Below, in pieces: positions 7,776-16,562 of a DNA stretch of 30,356 nucleotides; positions within the stretch are counted from its first letter, which is position 1, and each line of letters opens with the position of its first letter. Position numbers and translations under genes: made by a program. The notes under the pieces were generated by a model that was not told where the DNA came from, did no database searches, and saw only the letters and a program-made list of their open reading frames with translations. Source of the stretch: DASWRT01 sp036403035 (GTDB lineage Bacteria; Pseudomonadota; Alphaproteobacteria; ATCC43930; CGMCC-115725). The stretch is from contig DASWRT010000482.1 in the NCBI GenBank assembly GCA_036403035.1, positions 1 to 30,356 of the forward strand, in the 5' to 3' direction.

Positions 7776-9511
7776 AGATCCGCGTAGACGTGCGTCTCGG
7801 CGCGTGCGCCGGGATGGGTGACGGCGCCCTTCTCGGCGTCGCCGACCGTCTGCGCGTATTTCCACAGGGCGCCGGACTGGTACTCGTGACGCCGCGGCTG
7901 CCACGACTTGCGGCGCTCCGCCAGCTCGGCGTCGGAGAGCGCCACCTCCAGCGTGCCCTTGTCGGCGTCGATCGTGATCCTGTCGCCGTCGCGAAGCAGC
8001 GCGATCGGCCCGCCGACTGCGGCCTCCGGCCCGACATGCCCGATGCAGAAGCCGCGCGTCGCGCCCGAGAAGCGTCCGTCGGTGATCAGCGCGACCTTGT
8101 CGCCCATGCCCTGACCGTAGATCGCCGCCGTCGTCGCGAGCATCTCCCGCATTCCGGGGCCGCCGCGCGGTCCTTCGTAGCGGATGACGATCACTTCGCC
8201 TTCCTTGTAGTCGCGCCGCTCGACGGCCGCGAAGGCGTCCTCCTCGCGGTCGAAGCAGCGCGCCGTGCCGGTGAAGCGGAGGTTCTTCATGCCGGCGACC
8301 TTCACGATCGCGCCCTGCGGGGCGAGGTTGCCCTTGAGCCCCACGACTCCGCCGGTCGGCGAAAGCGGCGCGCTGGTCGGGCGGACGACGTCCTGGTTCT
8401 TCGGCACGACCACGTCCTGCAGATTTTCGGCGATGGTCTTGCCGGTGACGGTGATGCAGTCGCCGTGCAGGTAGCCGCCGTCGAGCAGCGCCCGCATCAC
8501 GACCGGCACGCCGCCGATCTCGAACAGGTCCTTCGCGACGTAGCGTCCGCCGGGCTTGAGGTCGGCGATGTAGGGCGTGCGCCGGAAAACCTCGGCGACG
8601 TCATGCAGGTCGAACTCGATCCCGGCCTCGTGCGCGATCGCCGGCAGGTGCAGCGCCGCGTTGGTCGAGCCGCCGGAGCAGGCGACGACCATCGCCGCGT
8701 TCTCCAGCGCCTTGCGCGTGACGATGTCGCGCGGCCGCAGGTTGCGGCGGATCAGCTCCATCACGCCGATGCCGGACGCTTCGGCGTAGGCGTCGCGCGA
8801 GTCGTAGGGTGCCGGCGCGCCGGCCGAGCCGGGAAGCGCGATGCCGAGCGCCTCGGAGACGCAGGCCATCGTGTTGGCCGTGAACTGGCCGCCGCAGGAG
8901 CCGGCCGACGGACAGGCGACGCACTCCAACTCGTGCAGGTCATCGTCCGTGATGTTGCCGGCGCTGTGCTGGCCGACCGCCTCGAACACGTCCTGCACGG
9001 TCACGTCCTTGCCGCGGAACCGGCCCGGCAGGATCGAGCCGCCATACATGAAGACCGCGGGGACGTTGAGGCGGACCATTGCCATCATGATGCCGGGCAG
9101 CGACTTGTCGCAGCCCGCGAAGCCGACGAGGCCGTCGTAGCAGTGGCCGCGCATGGTCAGCTCGACCGAGTCGGCGATCACCTCGCGCGACACCAGCGAC
9201 GACTTCATGCCGGCATGGCCCATCGCGATCCCGTCGGTCACGGTGATGGTCGTGAACTCGCGCGGCGTGCCGCCGGCGCCGGCGACGCCTTTCTTCGCGG
9301 CCTGCGCCTGCCGCGACAGCGCGATGTTGCAGGGAGCGGCCTCGTTCCACGTCGTGGCGACGCCGATGAGCGGCTGCGCGATCTGCTCGTCGGTGAGCCC
9401 CATCGCGTAGAGGTACGAGCGATGCGGTGCGCGCTCCGGCCCCACCGTCACATGACGGCTCGGCAGGCGCGACTTGTCCCACGTGCGCGGGGTTCTCACG
9501 TCATCCGGCAT
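7772..9511 (-). CDS. ilvD: Dihydroxy-acid dehydratase
   Basis: 579 residues from ATG 9511. Dehydrates 2,3-dihydroxy-isovalerate and -methylvalerate in valine and isoleucine synthesis, using an Fe-S cluster and Mg. The three cluster cysteines are visible: Cys61 (AAPCNIALS), Cys134 (FAGCDKSLPG) and Cys206 (CPSAGSCGGQFTANTM). Asp93 in TDGIAMGH and Lys136 are in the expected metal-site positions. The C-terminal IlvD/Edd segment GRFSGATRGFCIGHVGPEA is complete. The length of about 580 fits the IlvD branch rather than Edd. The stop overlaps the GTG of the aminomutase gene, suggesting co-translation. Its upstream neighbour is a response regulator 89 bp away. Confidence 0.95.
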   Translation of the reverse strand: MPDDVRTPRTWDKSRLPSRHVTVGPERAPHRSYLYAMGLTDEQIAQPLIGVATTWNEAAPCNIALSRQAQAAKKGVAGAGGTPREFTTITVTDGIAMGHAGMKSSLVSREVIADSVELTMRGHCYDGLVGFAGCDKSLPGIMMAMVRLNVPAVFMYGGSILPGRFRGKDVTVQDVFEAVGQHSAGNITDDDLHELECVACPSAGSCGGQFTANTMACVSEALGIALPGSAGAPAPYDSRDAYAEASGIGVMELIRRNLRPRDIVTRKALENAAMVVACSGGSTNAALHLPAIAHEAGIEFDLHDVAEVFRRTPYIADLKPGGRYVAKDLFEIGGVPVVMRALLDGGYLHGDCITVTGKTIAENLQDVVVPKNQDVVRPTSAPLSPTGGVVGLKGNLAPQGAIVKVAGMKNLRFTGTARCFDREEDAFAAVERRDYKEGEVIVIRYEGPRGGPGMREMLATTAAIYGQGMGDKVALITDGRFSGATRGFCIGHVGPEAAVGGPIALLRDGDRITIDADKGTLEVALSDAELAERRKSWQPRRHEYQSGALWKYAQTVGDAEKGAVTHPGARAETHVYADL

Positions 9512-9600
9512 CTCGGCTGCTCCCTTCGTCTTTCCGGCCTCAGGCGAAGTCGCACCATAGCGAGCCGCCGGCGGGTTTGACTAGGCAGCGCAGCCGCAGA

Positions 9601-10017
9601 CTATTGCCTGCCGGAGCCGCCCGCCGCGCGCCGGTTAGCGTCGGGAGCGCAGTGCGCGTTGACGTCCTTCAGCGCATTCTCGACCTCCATCAGAAGCGCA
9701 TCGAGGCGGAACGGCTTAAGAAGATAGCGGTACTCGCCGAGTTCCAGGCGCTCGACGTTGGCGTGATCGCCCGTCACGACGATGAGACCCAGCCCTTGGT
9801 CCACCGCCAGTTCGGCGAGCGCCCAGCCGCTCTCGGGGCCAGGCAGCGTCAGATCGAGGATCACCACGTCGAGCGGATACGCCGCGACCGCCGAGCGCAT
9901 CGTCGCGCCGTCGCGCGCGATATGCATCTGGTAGCCCTCGCCGGACAGGAACTCCGCAAGGAGGTCGGCGATATCGCCCTGGTCTTCGACGATCAGGACA
10001 TGGCAGATCTTTTCCAT
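9601..10017 (-). CDS. Single-domain response regulator (CheY-like)
   Basis: 138 residues from ATG 10017. A lone receiver domain with the standard residues: acidic pair in LIVEDQGD (residues 11-12), phospho-acceptor Asp55 in VVILDLTLPG, Thr82 in IVVTGD, and Lys101 in LLKPFR. No output domain follows; the last ~20 residues are a polar Arg/Gly-rich tail. It probably acts as a phosphorelay intermediate or through protein contacts. No histidine kinase is nearby, so it is an orphan, and its partner cannot be named. It lies between sufT and ilvD with its own 184-bp upstream gap that contains an inverted repeat. Confidence 0.88.
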   Translation of the reverse strand: MEKICHVLIVEDQGDIADLLAEFLSGEGYQMHIARDGATMRSAVAAYPLDVVILDLTLPGPESGWALAELAVDQGLGLIVVTGDHANVERLELGEYRYLLKPFRLDALLMEVENALKDVNAHCAPDANRRAAGGSGRQ

Positions 10018-10031
10018 ACGCGAATGCGCTC

Positions 10032-10057
10032 ACTGTTACCCAGTCGTGGATAACAGT
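10032..10057. promoter_or_regulatory. Inverted repeat upstream of response regulator
   Basis: ACTGTTA at 10032-10038 and TAACAGT at 10051-10057 form perfect 7-bp arms separated by 12 bp, 15-40 bp upstream of the start codon of the response regulator. It could be an operator or a leader hairpin. The rest of the 10018-10201 gap shows no gene and no convincing promoter or terminator. Confidence 0.35.
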
Positions 10058-10201
10058 TACAGAACGTCAAAAACTATCGCTAAGTTGTTGAGCTGTTTTG
10101 CAGCAGCTTCCGTATTGCGATGGCGTGGCGGAGCGAGCCCGCGTCGGCGCGCGCATCTCCGAGCCGGGGGTTGAGAAACTCTGTTCTACGGCTTGATCTT
10201 C

Positions 10202-10615
10202 TTAAAGAAGCCCCAATTCCAGCTTGGCCTCGTCACTCATGCGGTCGCGCGTCCATGGCGGCGTCCAGACGAGCTTGACGCGGACATCCCCGACCCCGTC
10301 GACCGACTTGACCGCGCGCTCGACCTCGCCGGGCAGCGAACCGGCGACCGGGCAGGCCGGCGTCGTCAGCGTCATCTCGACATAGACGGTCCCGTCGCGC
10401 TGCACGACGAGATCGTAGATCAGCCCGAGATCGACGAGGTTGACCGGAAGCTCCGGGTCGCGGACGGTCTTCAGCGCCTCGACCACGCGCTCCTGCAACG
10501 CCTCGTCCGCCTCGCCTTCCGACGGGCGCTCGACATCCTCGCCGCCGCCGTCCGCCGGGCGTCCGCCCGGCATGAAGTCGAAGAGGCTCTTGCCGTCATC
10601 CCCGAACCGCGCCAT
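10202..10615 (-). CDS. sufT: SufT-type Fe-S assembly protein (MIP18/DUF59 family)
   Basis: 137 residues from ATG 10615. DUF59/MIP18-family proteins act as accessory factors in Fe-S cluster maturation. Visible family motifs are RDPELPVNLVDLGLIYDL (about 52-69), the conserved Cys88 in TLTTPACPVAGSLPGEV, and the C-terminal VKLVWTPPWTRDRMSDEAKLELGL. The first ~40 residues are a variable acidic extension. It is the last gene of the suf operon, 7 bp after sufU. SufT of the type with this N-terminal extension is common at this operon position. The biochemical role is known from homologues only. Confidence 0.9.
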   Translation of the reverse strand: MARFGDDGKSLFDFMPGGRPADGGGEDVERPSEGEADEALQERVVEALKTVRDPELPVNLVDLGLIYDLVVQRDGTVYVEMTLTTPACPVAGSLPGEVERAVKSVDGVGDVRVKLVWTPPWTRDRMSDEAKLELGLL

Positions 10616-10622
10616 CGCCGCC

Positions 10623-11090
10623 CTACTCCGTCTTCACGGTGGCGCCGACCGCGCCGTTCTTCAGCGCCGCCTCGAGCGCGTGCCAGGACAGCGTCGCGCA
10701 CTTGACGCGCGCCGGAAAGGTCTTGACGCCGATCAGCGGCTCCAGCCGGTCGCCATCGTCCTCCAGGCTCTCCGGCAGCGGCGACGCCTCGCCGCCCGTC
10801 ACCTTGGCATGGAAGTTCTCGAACAGGATCTTCGCCTCGTCGAGCGTCTTGCCCTTCAGGACTTCCGTCATCAACGAGCTGGAAGCGGTTGAGATCGCGC
10901 AGCCTTTCCCTTCGAACGCGACATCGGCGATGCGGTCGCCCTCGACGGTGAGGAAGATCGTCACGCGGTCGCCGCAGAGCGGGTTATGCCCGCGCGCGAA
11001 ATGGCTCGGCTTCTCGATCGAGCGGAAGTTCCGCGGATGGCGGCCGTGATCGAGAATGATGTCCTGGTAGAGGTCGCGAAGATCCATCAT
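10623..11090 (-). CDS. sufU: SufU-type Fe-S assembly protein (NifU N-terminal fold)
   Basis: 155 residues from the ATG at 11090, which overlaps the sufS stop (ATGA); a second ATG follows immediately. SufU receives persulfide sulfur from the desulfurase SufS, with Zn held at its active site. The expected ligands are present: Cys39 and Asp41 (NPLCGDRV), Cys64 (GKGCAISTASSSLM) and Cys131 (RVKCATLSW). The spacing between the last two cysteines is longer than in IscU and fits the extra segment that marks SufU. That type is best known in Gram-positive bacteria, and it occupies the place usually taken by sufE/sufA in proteobacterial operons. Confidence 0.9.
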   Translation of the reverse strand: MMDLRDLYQDIILDHGRHPRNFRSIEKPSHFARGHNPLCGDRVTIFLTVEGDRIADVAFEGKGCAISTASSSLMTEVLKGKTLDEAKILFENFHAKVTGGEASPLPESLEDDGDRLEPLIGVKTFPARVKCATLSWHALEAALKNGAVGATVKTE

Positions 11091-12361
11091 CGGCGGAAAA
11101 TCCTCTGGGCGTCGCGGATCGCCTCGGCGAGCGCATCGATATCGCTCTCGTCGTTGTAGATGCCGAGCGAGGCGCGGGTCGTGGCGGCGAGACCGAGCTT
11201 CTCGATCAGCGGTTGCGCGCAGTGCTGTCCGGCGCGGACCGCGACCTTGTGCTGGTCGAGGATGGTCGCGAGATCGTGCGGGTGCACATCCTCGACATCG
11301 AACGACAGGATGCCGAGCCGCCGCTGTCCGGCGCCGATCAGGCGGACGCCGTCCATCCGAGACAGCGTGTCGACGCCGTAGCCGGTCAGGGCCTCCTCGT
11401 GCGCGGCGATGCCGTCCAGGCCGATCCCTTCGACATAGTCGATCGCCATCGCCAGCCCGACCGCGCCGGAAATGTCCGGCGTGCCGGCCTCGAACCGGTG
11501 CGGCGGCTCCTGGAACGTCGTCTTCTCGAAGGTGACGTTGACGATCATGTCGCCGCCGCCCTGCCACGGCGGCATCGTGTCGAGCACCGCGCGCTTGCCG
11601 TACAGCGCGCCGATGCCGGTCGGTCCGTAGATCTTGTGGCCGGAGAAGACGTAGAAGTCGCAGTCGAGCGCCTGCACGTCGACACGCATCCGCGGCGCGG
11701 CCTGGCAGCCGTCGATCAGCACCTTGGCGCCGACGGCGTGGCCGAGACGCACGATCGTCTCGACCGGCACCAGCGCGCCGGTGGCGTTCGAAATGTGAGT
11801 GACTGCAACGAGTTTCGTGCGTGGGCTGAGACGCCGCTCGAACTCAGCCATGTCGAGTCCGCCGGTCGCGTCGATTGGCGCGACGACGAGGTCGAACCCG
11901 ATCCGGTCCCTCAGCAACTGCCACGGCACGATGTTGGCGTGGTGCTCCAGCTCGGTGATCAGCACCTCGTCGCCCGGCTTCAGGAAGGTCGCGCCCCACG
12001 TGTTGGCGACAAGGTTGATCGCCTCGGTGGCGCCGCGAACGAAGACGATCTCGCTATGGTCGGCGGCGTTGACGAACCGGCGCGTCTTCTCGCGGGCCTG
12101 CTCGAACAGGTCGGTCGACTTCATGCTGAGCCGGTACACGCCGCGATGAACGTTGGCATAGTCGGTCCGGTAATACTCGGCGAGGCCGTCGATCACCGTG
12201 GCAGGCTTCTGTGCGCTGGCGGCGGAATCCAGGAACACGAGGCCGGGATTGCGCTCGAAGATCGGGAAGTCGCGACGGATCCGCCGCGGATCGAAGGACG
12301 CGTCCGAGGCGGGGGTGGCGACGCGGAGCGGTGTCGAAAGGGACATCTGAGCTTCACCCAT
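11087..12361 (-). CDS. sufS: Cysteine desulfurase SufS
   Basis: 424 residues from ATG 12361; an ATG five codons later (12346, MSLSTPLRVA) is also possible, with GGGTGA upstream. PLP enzyme that takes sulfur from cysteine as an enzyme-bound persulfide, leaving alanine. The PLP lysine is Lys243 in FSGHKIYGPTG. The catalytic cysteine is Cys381 in VRAGQHCAQP, in the short group II loop that needs a partner such as SufU or SufE. Other landmarks are ELEHHANIVPWQ and RFEAGTPDISGAVGL. The start overlaps the end of sufD by 8 bp and the stop overlaps the sufU start, so translation is tightly coupled. Confidence 0.96.
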   Translation of the reverse strand: MGEAQMSLSTPLRVATPASDASFDPRRIRRDFPIFERNPGLVFLDSAASAQKPATVIDGLAEYYRTDYANVHRGVYRLSMKSTDLFEQAREKTRRFVNAADHSEIVFVRGATEAINLVANTWGATFLKPGDEVLITELEHHANIVPWQLLRDRIGFDLVVAPIDATGGLDMAEFERRLSPRTKLVAVTHISNATGALVPVETIVRLGHAVGAKVLIDGCQAAPRMRVDVQALDCDFYVFSGHKIYGPTGIGALYGKRAVLDTMPPWQGGGDMIVNVTFEKTTFQEPPHRFEAGTPDISGAVGLAMAIDYVEGIGLDGIAAHEEALTGYGVDTLSRMDGVRLIGAGQRRLGILSFDVEDVHPHDLATILDQHKVAVRAGQHCAQPLIEKLGLAATTRASLGIYNDESDIDALAEAIRDAQRIFRR

Positions 12362-13679
12362 GATCGGCGGCAGCGAACCAGCGGTCGAGACGGCGCCGGA
12401 GATAGGCCCGGACGTCGCCGTCCTCGACGAGGTCGATCGCGTCGGCCGCGAACGCCTCGATCAGCATGTGACGAGCCGTGGCCTCGTCGATGCCGCGGGC
12501 GCGGAGATAGAAGAGCTGGGTTTCGTCGAGGTCGCCGACGGTGGCGCCGTGGCTGCACTTCACGTCGTCGGCGTAGATCTCCAGCTCGGGCTTGGTGTCG
12601 ACCGCGGCCCGCGTGCTCAGCAGCAGGTTGCGGTTGAGCTGGTGCGCGTCGGTCTTCTGCGCTGCCTGCCGGACGGCGATCTTGCCCTGGAACACGCCAT
12701 GCGCGCTGTCGTCGACGACGCCCTTCACGACTTCGCTGGTCTGGCCGCACGCCGCCGCGTGGTCGACGAGCGTTGCGAACGTGGCGTCCTGGCTGCCGCG
12801 CAGCAGGTAGGCGCCGTTGACGCCGCAATAGGCGTGCTCTCCGATGATCGTGGCGAAGACGTCGTAGCGCGACAGCGCGGCGCCGAGCAGCAGCGAGAAG
12901 CTGTCGTAGCGCGCGTCGGACGCGATCGCGACTCTGGCGGCGCCGATATGGATCGCCTCCCGCCCCTCGTCCTGGATGCGGGCGTGCAGCAGCGACGCCC
13001 CGGCGCCCAGCTCGATCGAGGCGACGGCGTTGGTCCAGTACGGCCCGTCCCCGGCATAGGTTTCGACGAGCGTCGCGCGGCTGCCGGCGCCGAGGCGGAC
13101 GATATGCCTCGTGTGGAAGGATTGCGGCGCGTCGGTGCGGCCGAGATGGATCACCTCGACCGGCCGGTCGAGCGCGACGCCATCCTCGATGAGGACGGCG
13201 AACCCGTTGGTGAAGAACGCCGCGTTGAGCGCCGCGAAAGCGCCGTCGGGGCCGCCCTCGCCCTCGTCGATCCGCGACAGCAGGTCGGGATGCCGGGCGA
13301 GCGCGGCAGCGGTCGGCCCGATCCAGGCGCCAGACGGCATGTCGGAACAGGAAAGGCCGGGGACGAACCGCCCGTTGAGCAGGACGATCCGGTACGTGTC
13401 GACGCCGAGCGCGTAGGCGTCGAGCACTGCCGGATCGACCGGACGCGGCGGCGACGCCTTGTCGGCCGCCGCCGGCGGGAAGACGGTCCGCTGCAACGGC
13501 CGCAGATCGGTGAAGCGCCACGCCTCGACGCGGCGGGTCGGGAAACCGAGCGCGGCGAAGCGGGCGAGCGCCCGCTCGCGACGCGCACCGAGATCGTCAC
13601 CGCCGCCTGCCGCGCGGAAGGCCGCGAGGTAAGGCTCGGCTTCGGGCCTGATGGCGGTATTGCTGGCCGTGATGCTCAT
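12354..13679 (-). CDS. sufD: SufD subunit of the SUF Fe-S scaffold
   Basis: 441 residues from ATG 13679. SufD pairs with SufB and the ATPase SufC in the SufBCD scaffold. The N-terminal helical part carries the FPTRRVEAWRFTDLRPL segment typical of SufD. The C-terminal beta-helix domain includes LLLSTRAAVDTKPELEIYADDVKCSHGAT-type sequence. Cys375 and His377 of KCSHGATVGDLDE correspond to the conserved patch in which a SufD histidine takes part in cluster assembly in E. coli. The gene is separated from sufC by 23 bp and overlaps sufS. Confidence 0.95.
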   Translation of the reverse strand: MSITASNTAIRPEAEPYLAAFRAAGGGDDLGARRERALARFAALGFPTRRVEAWRFTDLRPLQRTVFPPAAADKASPPRPVDPAVLDAYALGVDTYRIVLLNGRFVPGLSCSDMPSGAWIGPTAAALARHPDLLSRIDEGEGGPDGAFAALNAAFFTNGFAVLIEDGVALDRPVEVIHLGRTDAPQSFHTRHIVRLGAGSRATLVETYAGDGPYWTNAVASIELGAGASLLHARIQDEGREAIHIGAARVAIASDARYDSFSLLLGAALSRYDVFATIIGEHAYCGVNGAYLLRGSQDATFATLVDHAAACGQTSEVVKGVVDDSAHGVFQGKIAVRQAAQKTDAHQLNRNLLLSTRAAVDTKPELEIYADDVKCSHGATVGDLDETQLFYLRARGIDEATARHMLIEAFAADAIDLVEDGDVRAYLRRRLDRWFAAADHG

Positions 13680-13702
13680 CGTGCCGTATCCGCTGCCGGT
13701 TC

Positions 13703-14455
<753 letters not shown>

Positions 14456-14477
14456 ATCGGGTCCCGTCGCGTTCGAT

Positions 14478-15929
14478 TTAGCCGACGCTGCCTTCGAGGC
14501 TGATCGCGAGAAGCTTCTGCGCCTCGACCGCGAACTCCATCGGCAGTTCCTTCAGGACTTCCTTGCAGAAGCCGTTGACGATCAGCGACAGCGCGTCCTC
14601 CTGCGACAGCCCACGCTGCCGGCAGTAGAACATCTGGTCCTCGCTGATCTTCGAGGTCGTCGCCTCGTGCTCGCAGCGCGCCGTCGGGTTGCGGATCTCG
14701 ATGTACGGCACGGTATGGGCGCCGCACCGGTCGCCGATCAGCAGCGAGTCGCACTGCGTGTAGTTGCGCGCGTTCTTCGCTTTCGGCAGCATCCTGACGA
14801 GACCGCGATAGGTGTTCTGCCCGCGGCCTGCGGAGATGCCCTTCGAGATGATCGTCGACCGGCTGTTCTTGCCGATGTGGATCATCTTCGTGCCGGTGTC
14901 GGCCTGCTGCAGGTTGTTGGTGATCGCGACCGAGTAGAACTCGCCGACCGTGTTGTCACCTTCGAGGATGCAGCTCGGGTATTTCCAGGTGATCGCCGAA
15001 CCGGTCTCGACCTGGGTCCACGAGATCTTCGCGTTGTCGCCGCGGCAGGCGCCGCGCTTCGTCACGAAATTGTAGATCCCGCCCCGGCCCTCGGCATCGC
15101 CGGGATACCAGTTCTGGACGGTCGAGTACTTGATCTGCGCGTCTTCCAGCGCGACCAGCTCGACCACCGCGGCATGGAGCTGGTTCTCGTCGCGCTGCGG
15201 CGCCGTGCAGCCTTCCAGGTAGCTCACGTAGCTGCCCTTCTCGGCGACGATCAGCGTCCGCTCGAACTGCCCGGTGTTCGCGGAGTTGATCCGGAAATAC
15301 GTGGAGAGCTCCATCGGGCAGCGCACGCCCGGCGGCACGTAGACGAACGAGCCGTCGCTGAACACGGCCGAGTTCAACGCAGCAAAGTAGTTGTCGTTCT
15401 GCGGCACGACCGAGCCGAGATACTTGCGCACGAGGTCCGGATGCTCGCGCACCGCCTCGCCGAACGAGCAGAAGATGATGCCCATCTCGGCGAGCTTGCC
15501 CTTGAAGGTCGTCGCGACCGAGACGCTGTCGAACACGGCGTCGACCGCAATGCCCTGCAGCCGCTCCTGCTCCATCAGCGGGATGCCGAGCTTCTCGTAG
15601 GTCCTCAGCAGCTCGGGATCGATTTCCTCGAGCGACTTCGGCGCTTCCTTCTGCTTCGGGGCGGAATAGTAGGTGTGAGCCTGATAGTCGATCGGCGTCA
15701 GGCGCAGCTTCGCCCAGTCCGGCGACACCAGCTTCTGCCAGGCGCGGAACGCCTGAAGGCGCCATTCGAGCAGCCACGCCGGCTCGTTCTTCTTCGCCGA
15801 GATGAAGCGGACCGTGTCCTCGTTCAGTCCCGGCGGCGCCGTATCGGACTCGATGTCCGTGACGAAGCCGTACTTGTAGCTGTCTCCGATCGAGCGAAGG
15901 GTATCCAGTGTCTGTGCGGTTGCGCTCAT
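14478..15929 (-). CDS. sufB: SufB subunit of the SUF Fe-S scaffold
   Basis: 483 residues from ATG 15929, which overlaps the stop of the regulator gene (ATGA). SufB is the main scaffold on which the Fe-S cluster is formed. Family segments include YKYGFVTDIESD near the N-terminus, PPGVRCPMELSTYFRIN, LEGCTAPQRDENQLHAAVVEL and WYPGDAEGRGGIYNFVTKRG. Cys402 in LLIGDRCGAHTVPYIE matches the cysteine essential for cluster assembly in E. coli SufB, and EHEATTSKISEDQMFYCRQRG follows. Length is normal. Open reading continues upstream in this frame but belongs to the shadow of the regulator gene. Confidence 0.97.
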   Translation of the reverse strand: MSATAQTLDTLRSIGDSYKYGFVTDIESDTAPPGLNEDTVRFISAKKNEPAWLLEWRLQAFRAWQKLVSPDWAKLRLTPIDYQAHTYYSAPKQKEAPKSLEEIDPELLRTYEKLGIPLMEQERLQGIAVDAVFDSVSVATTFKGKLAEMGIIFCSFGEAVREHPDLVRKYLGSVVPQNDNYFAALNSAVFSDGSFVYVPPGVRCPMELSTYFRINSANTGQFERTLIVAEKGSYVSYLEGCTAPQRDENQLHAAVVELVALEDAQIKYSTVQNWYPGDAEGRGGIYNFVTKRGACRGDNAKISWTQVETGSAITWKYPSCILEGDNTVGEFYSVAITNNLQQADTGTKMIHIGKNSRSTIISKGISAGRGQNTYRGLVRMLPKAKNARNYTQCDSLLIGDRCGAHTVPYIEIRNPTARCEHEATTSKISEDQMFYCRQRGLSQEDALSLIVNGFCKEVLKELPMEFAVEAQKLLAISLEGSVG

Positions 15930-16375
15930 TGTGCGGCCGATGCGAAAGCTGAAGGGGAGAGGCGCGCCAATGCGGCCGGCGCGGCCATTTCGTCGAGAGT
16001 GACCGCGGCGAGCGCCTCGCCCACCGCCTGGTTGATCCGGTGCCAGTGCGGCCGCGTCGGACAGAAGCCGCTGCGTTCGCAATGGGGCTCGTGCGTCGTG
16101 CACTCGGTGATGCCGATCGCGCCGTCGATCGCGGCGACCACTTCGGCCACCGAGATCGCGGCGGCGTCGCGCGCGAGACGGTAACCCCCGGTGGCGCCGC
16201 GCTCGCTCCGGACGATGCCGGCATGCGCGAGCGCCTTAAGTACCTTCGCGACGGTCGCCTGCGGCAGCCGCGTCTCGACCGCCAGCGTTGCGGCATTCAT
16301 CCGGCGGTCGGGCGTCGCCGCCAGATGAGTCGTCACGATGACGCCGTAATCGGCGAGTTTGCTGAGGATGATCAT
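15926..16375 (-). CDS. Rrf2-family SUF regulator (IscR/SufR-like)
   Basis: 149 residues from ATG 16375 (MIILSKLADYG). Rrf2 transcription factor with an N-terminal winged helix (about 1-70; recognition part LPQATVAKVLKALAHAGIVRSERGATGGYRLAR). Three cysteines, Cys92, Cys99 and Cys105, are spaced C-x6-C-x5-C, as in regulators that sense Fe-S status through a bound cluster. The spacing resembles the SUF-type regulators of xanthomonads and some alphaproteobacteria rather than E. coli IscR. It is the first gene of the suf operon, and its own promoter overlaps a dyad, so autoregulation is likely though unproven. The stop overlaps the sufB start. Confidence 0.93.
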   Translation of the reverse strand: MIILSKLADYGVIVTTHLAATPDRRMNAATLAVETRLPQATVAKVLKALAHAGIVRSERGATGGYRLARDAAAISVAEVVAAIDGAIGITECTTHEPHCERSGFCPTRPHWHRINQAVGEALAAVTLDEMAAPAALARLSPSAFASAAQ

Positions 16376-16392
16376 TGCACACGAGGCAAGTG

Positions 16393-16417
16393 AAATCGGA
16401 CCAATCCGGTACGGTTT
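16393..16417. promoter_or_regulatory. Candidate operator of the suf operon
   Basis: A 25-bp imperfect dyad with 8 of 12 positions per arm symmetric (AAAxCGxACC against GGTxCGxTTT around T16405). It covers the end of the -10 box and the expected transcription start, 18-42 bp upstream of the regulator start codon. The placement fits repression by the Rrf2 protein encoded just downstream. Confidence 0.5.
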
Positions 16418-16444
16418 AAATCGTGACTCCGGGGCGGGTGTCAA
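16415..16444 (-). promoter_or_regulatory. Sigma70-like promoter of the suf operon
   Basis: On the minus strand a perfect TTGACA (16444-16439) is followed after 18 bp by TTTAAA (16420-16415), 4 of 6 matches to the -10 consensus. Transcription would begin near 16408, giving a leader of about 30 nt before the regulator gene. Confidence 0.6.
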
Positions 16445-16525
16445 CCCCTTGCGCGAACGCTTTCGGCGCAGGCCGGCGCCCCGTGGCGCGATCTTCGCCC
16501 GCATGCTTGCTCGCCGCCCGATCGC

Positions 16526-16554
16526 TTGGCGGCCCTGAACCGGCCTGTCATAGT
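16526..16554 (+). promoter_or_regulatory. Weak promoter match before the VWA-like gene
   Basis: TTGGCG (16526-16531) and CATAGT (16549-16554) are 17 bp apart, each with 4 of 6 matches. The -10 box ends only 8 bp before the ATG at 16563, and no ribosome-binding site is visible. If real, the message would be nearly leaderless. Confidence 0.25.
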
Positions 16555-16562
16555 GCACGCCC

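Noticed and set aside
7751..9580. A 609-codon plus-strand frame opposite ilvD
   Set aside because: Arg/Asp/His-rich with no recognisable family, fully antisense to ilvD.
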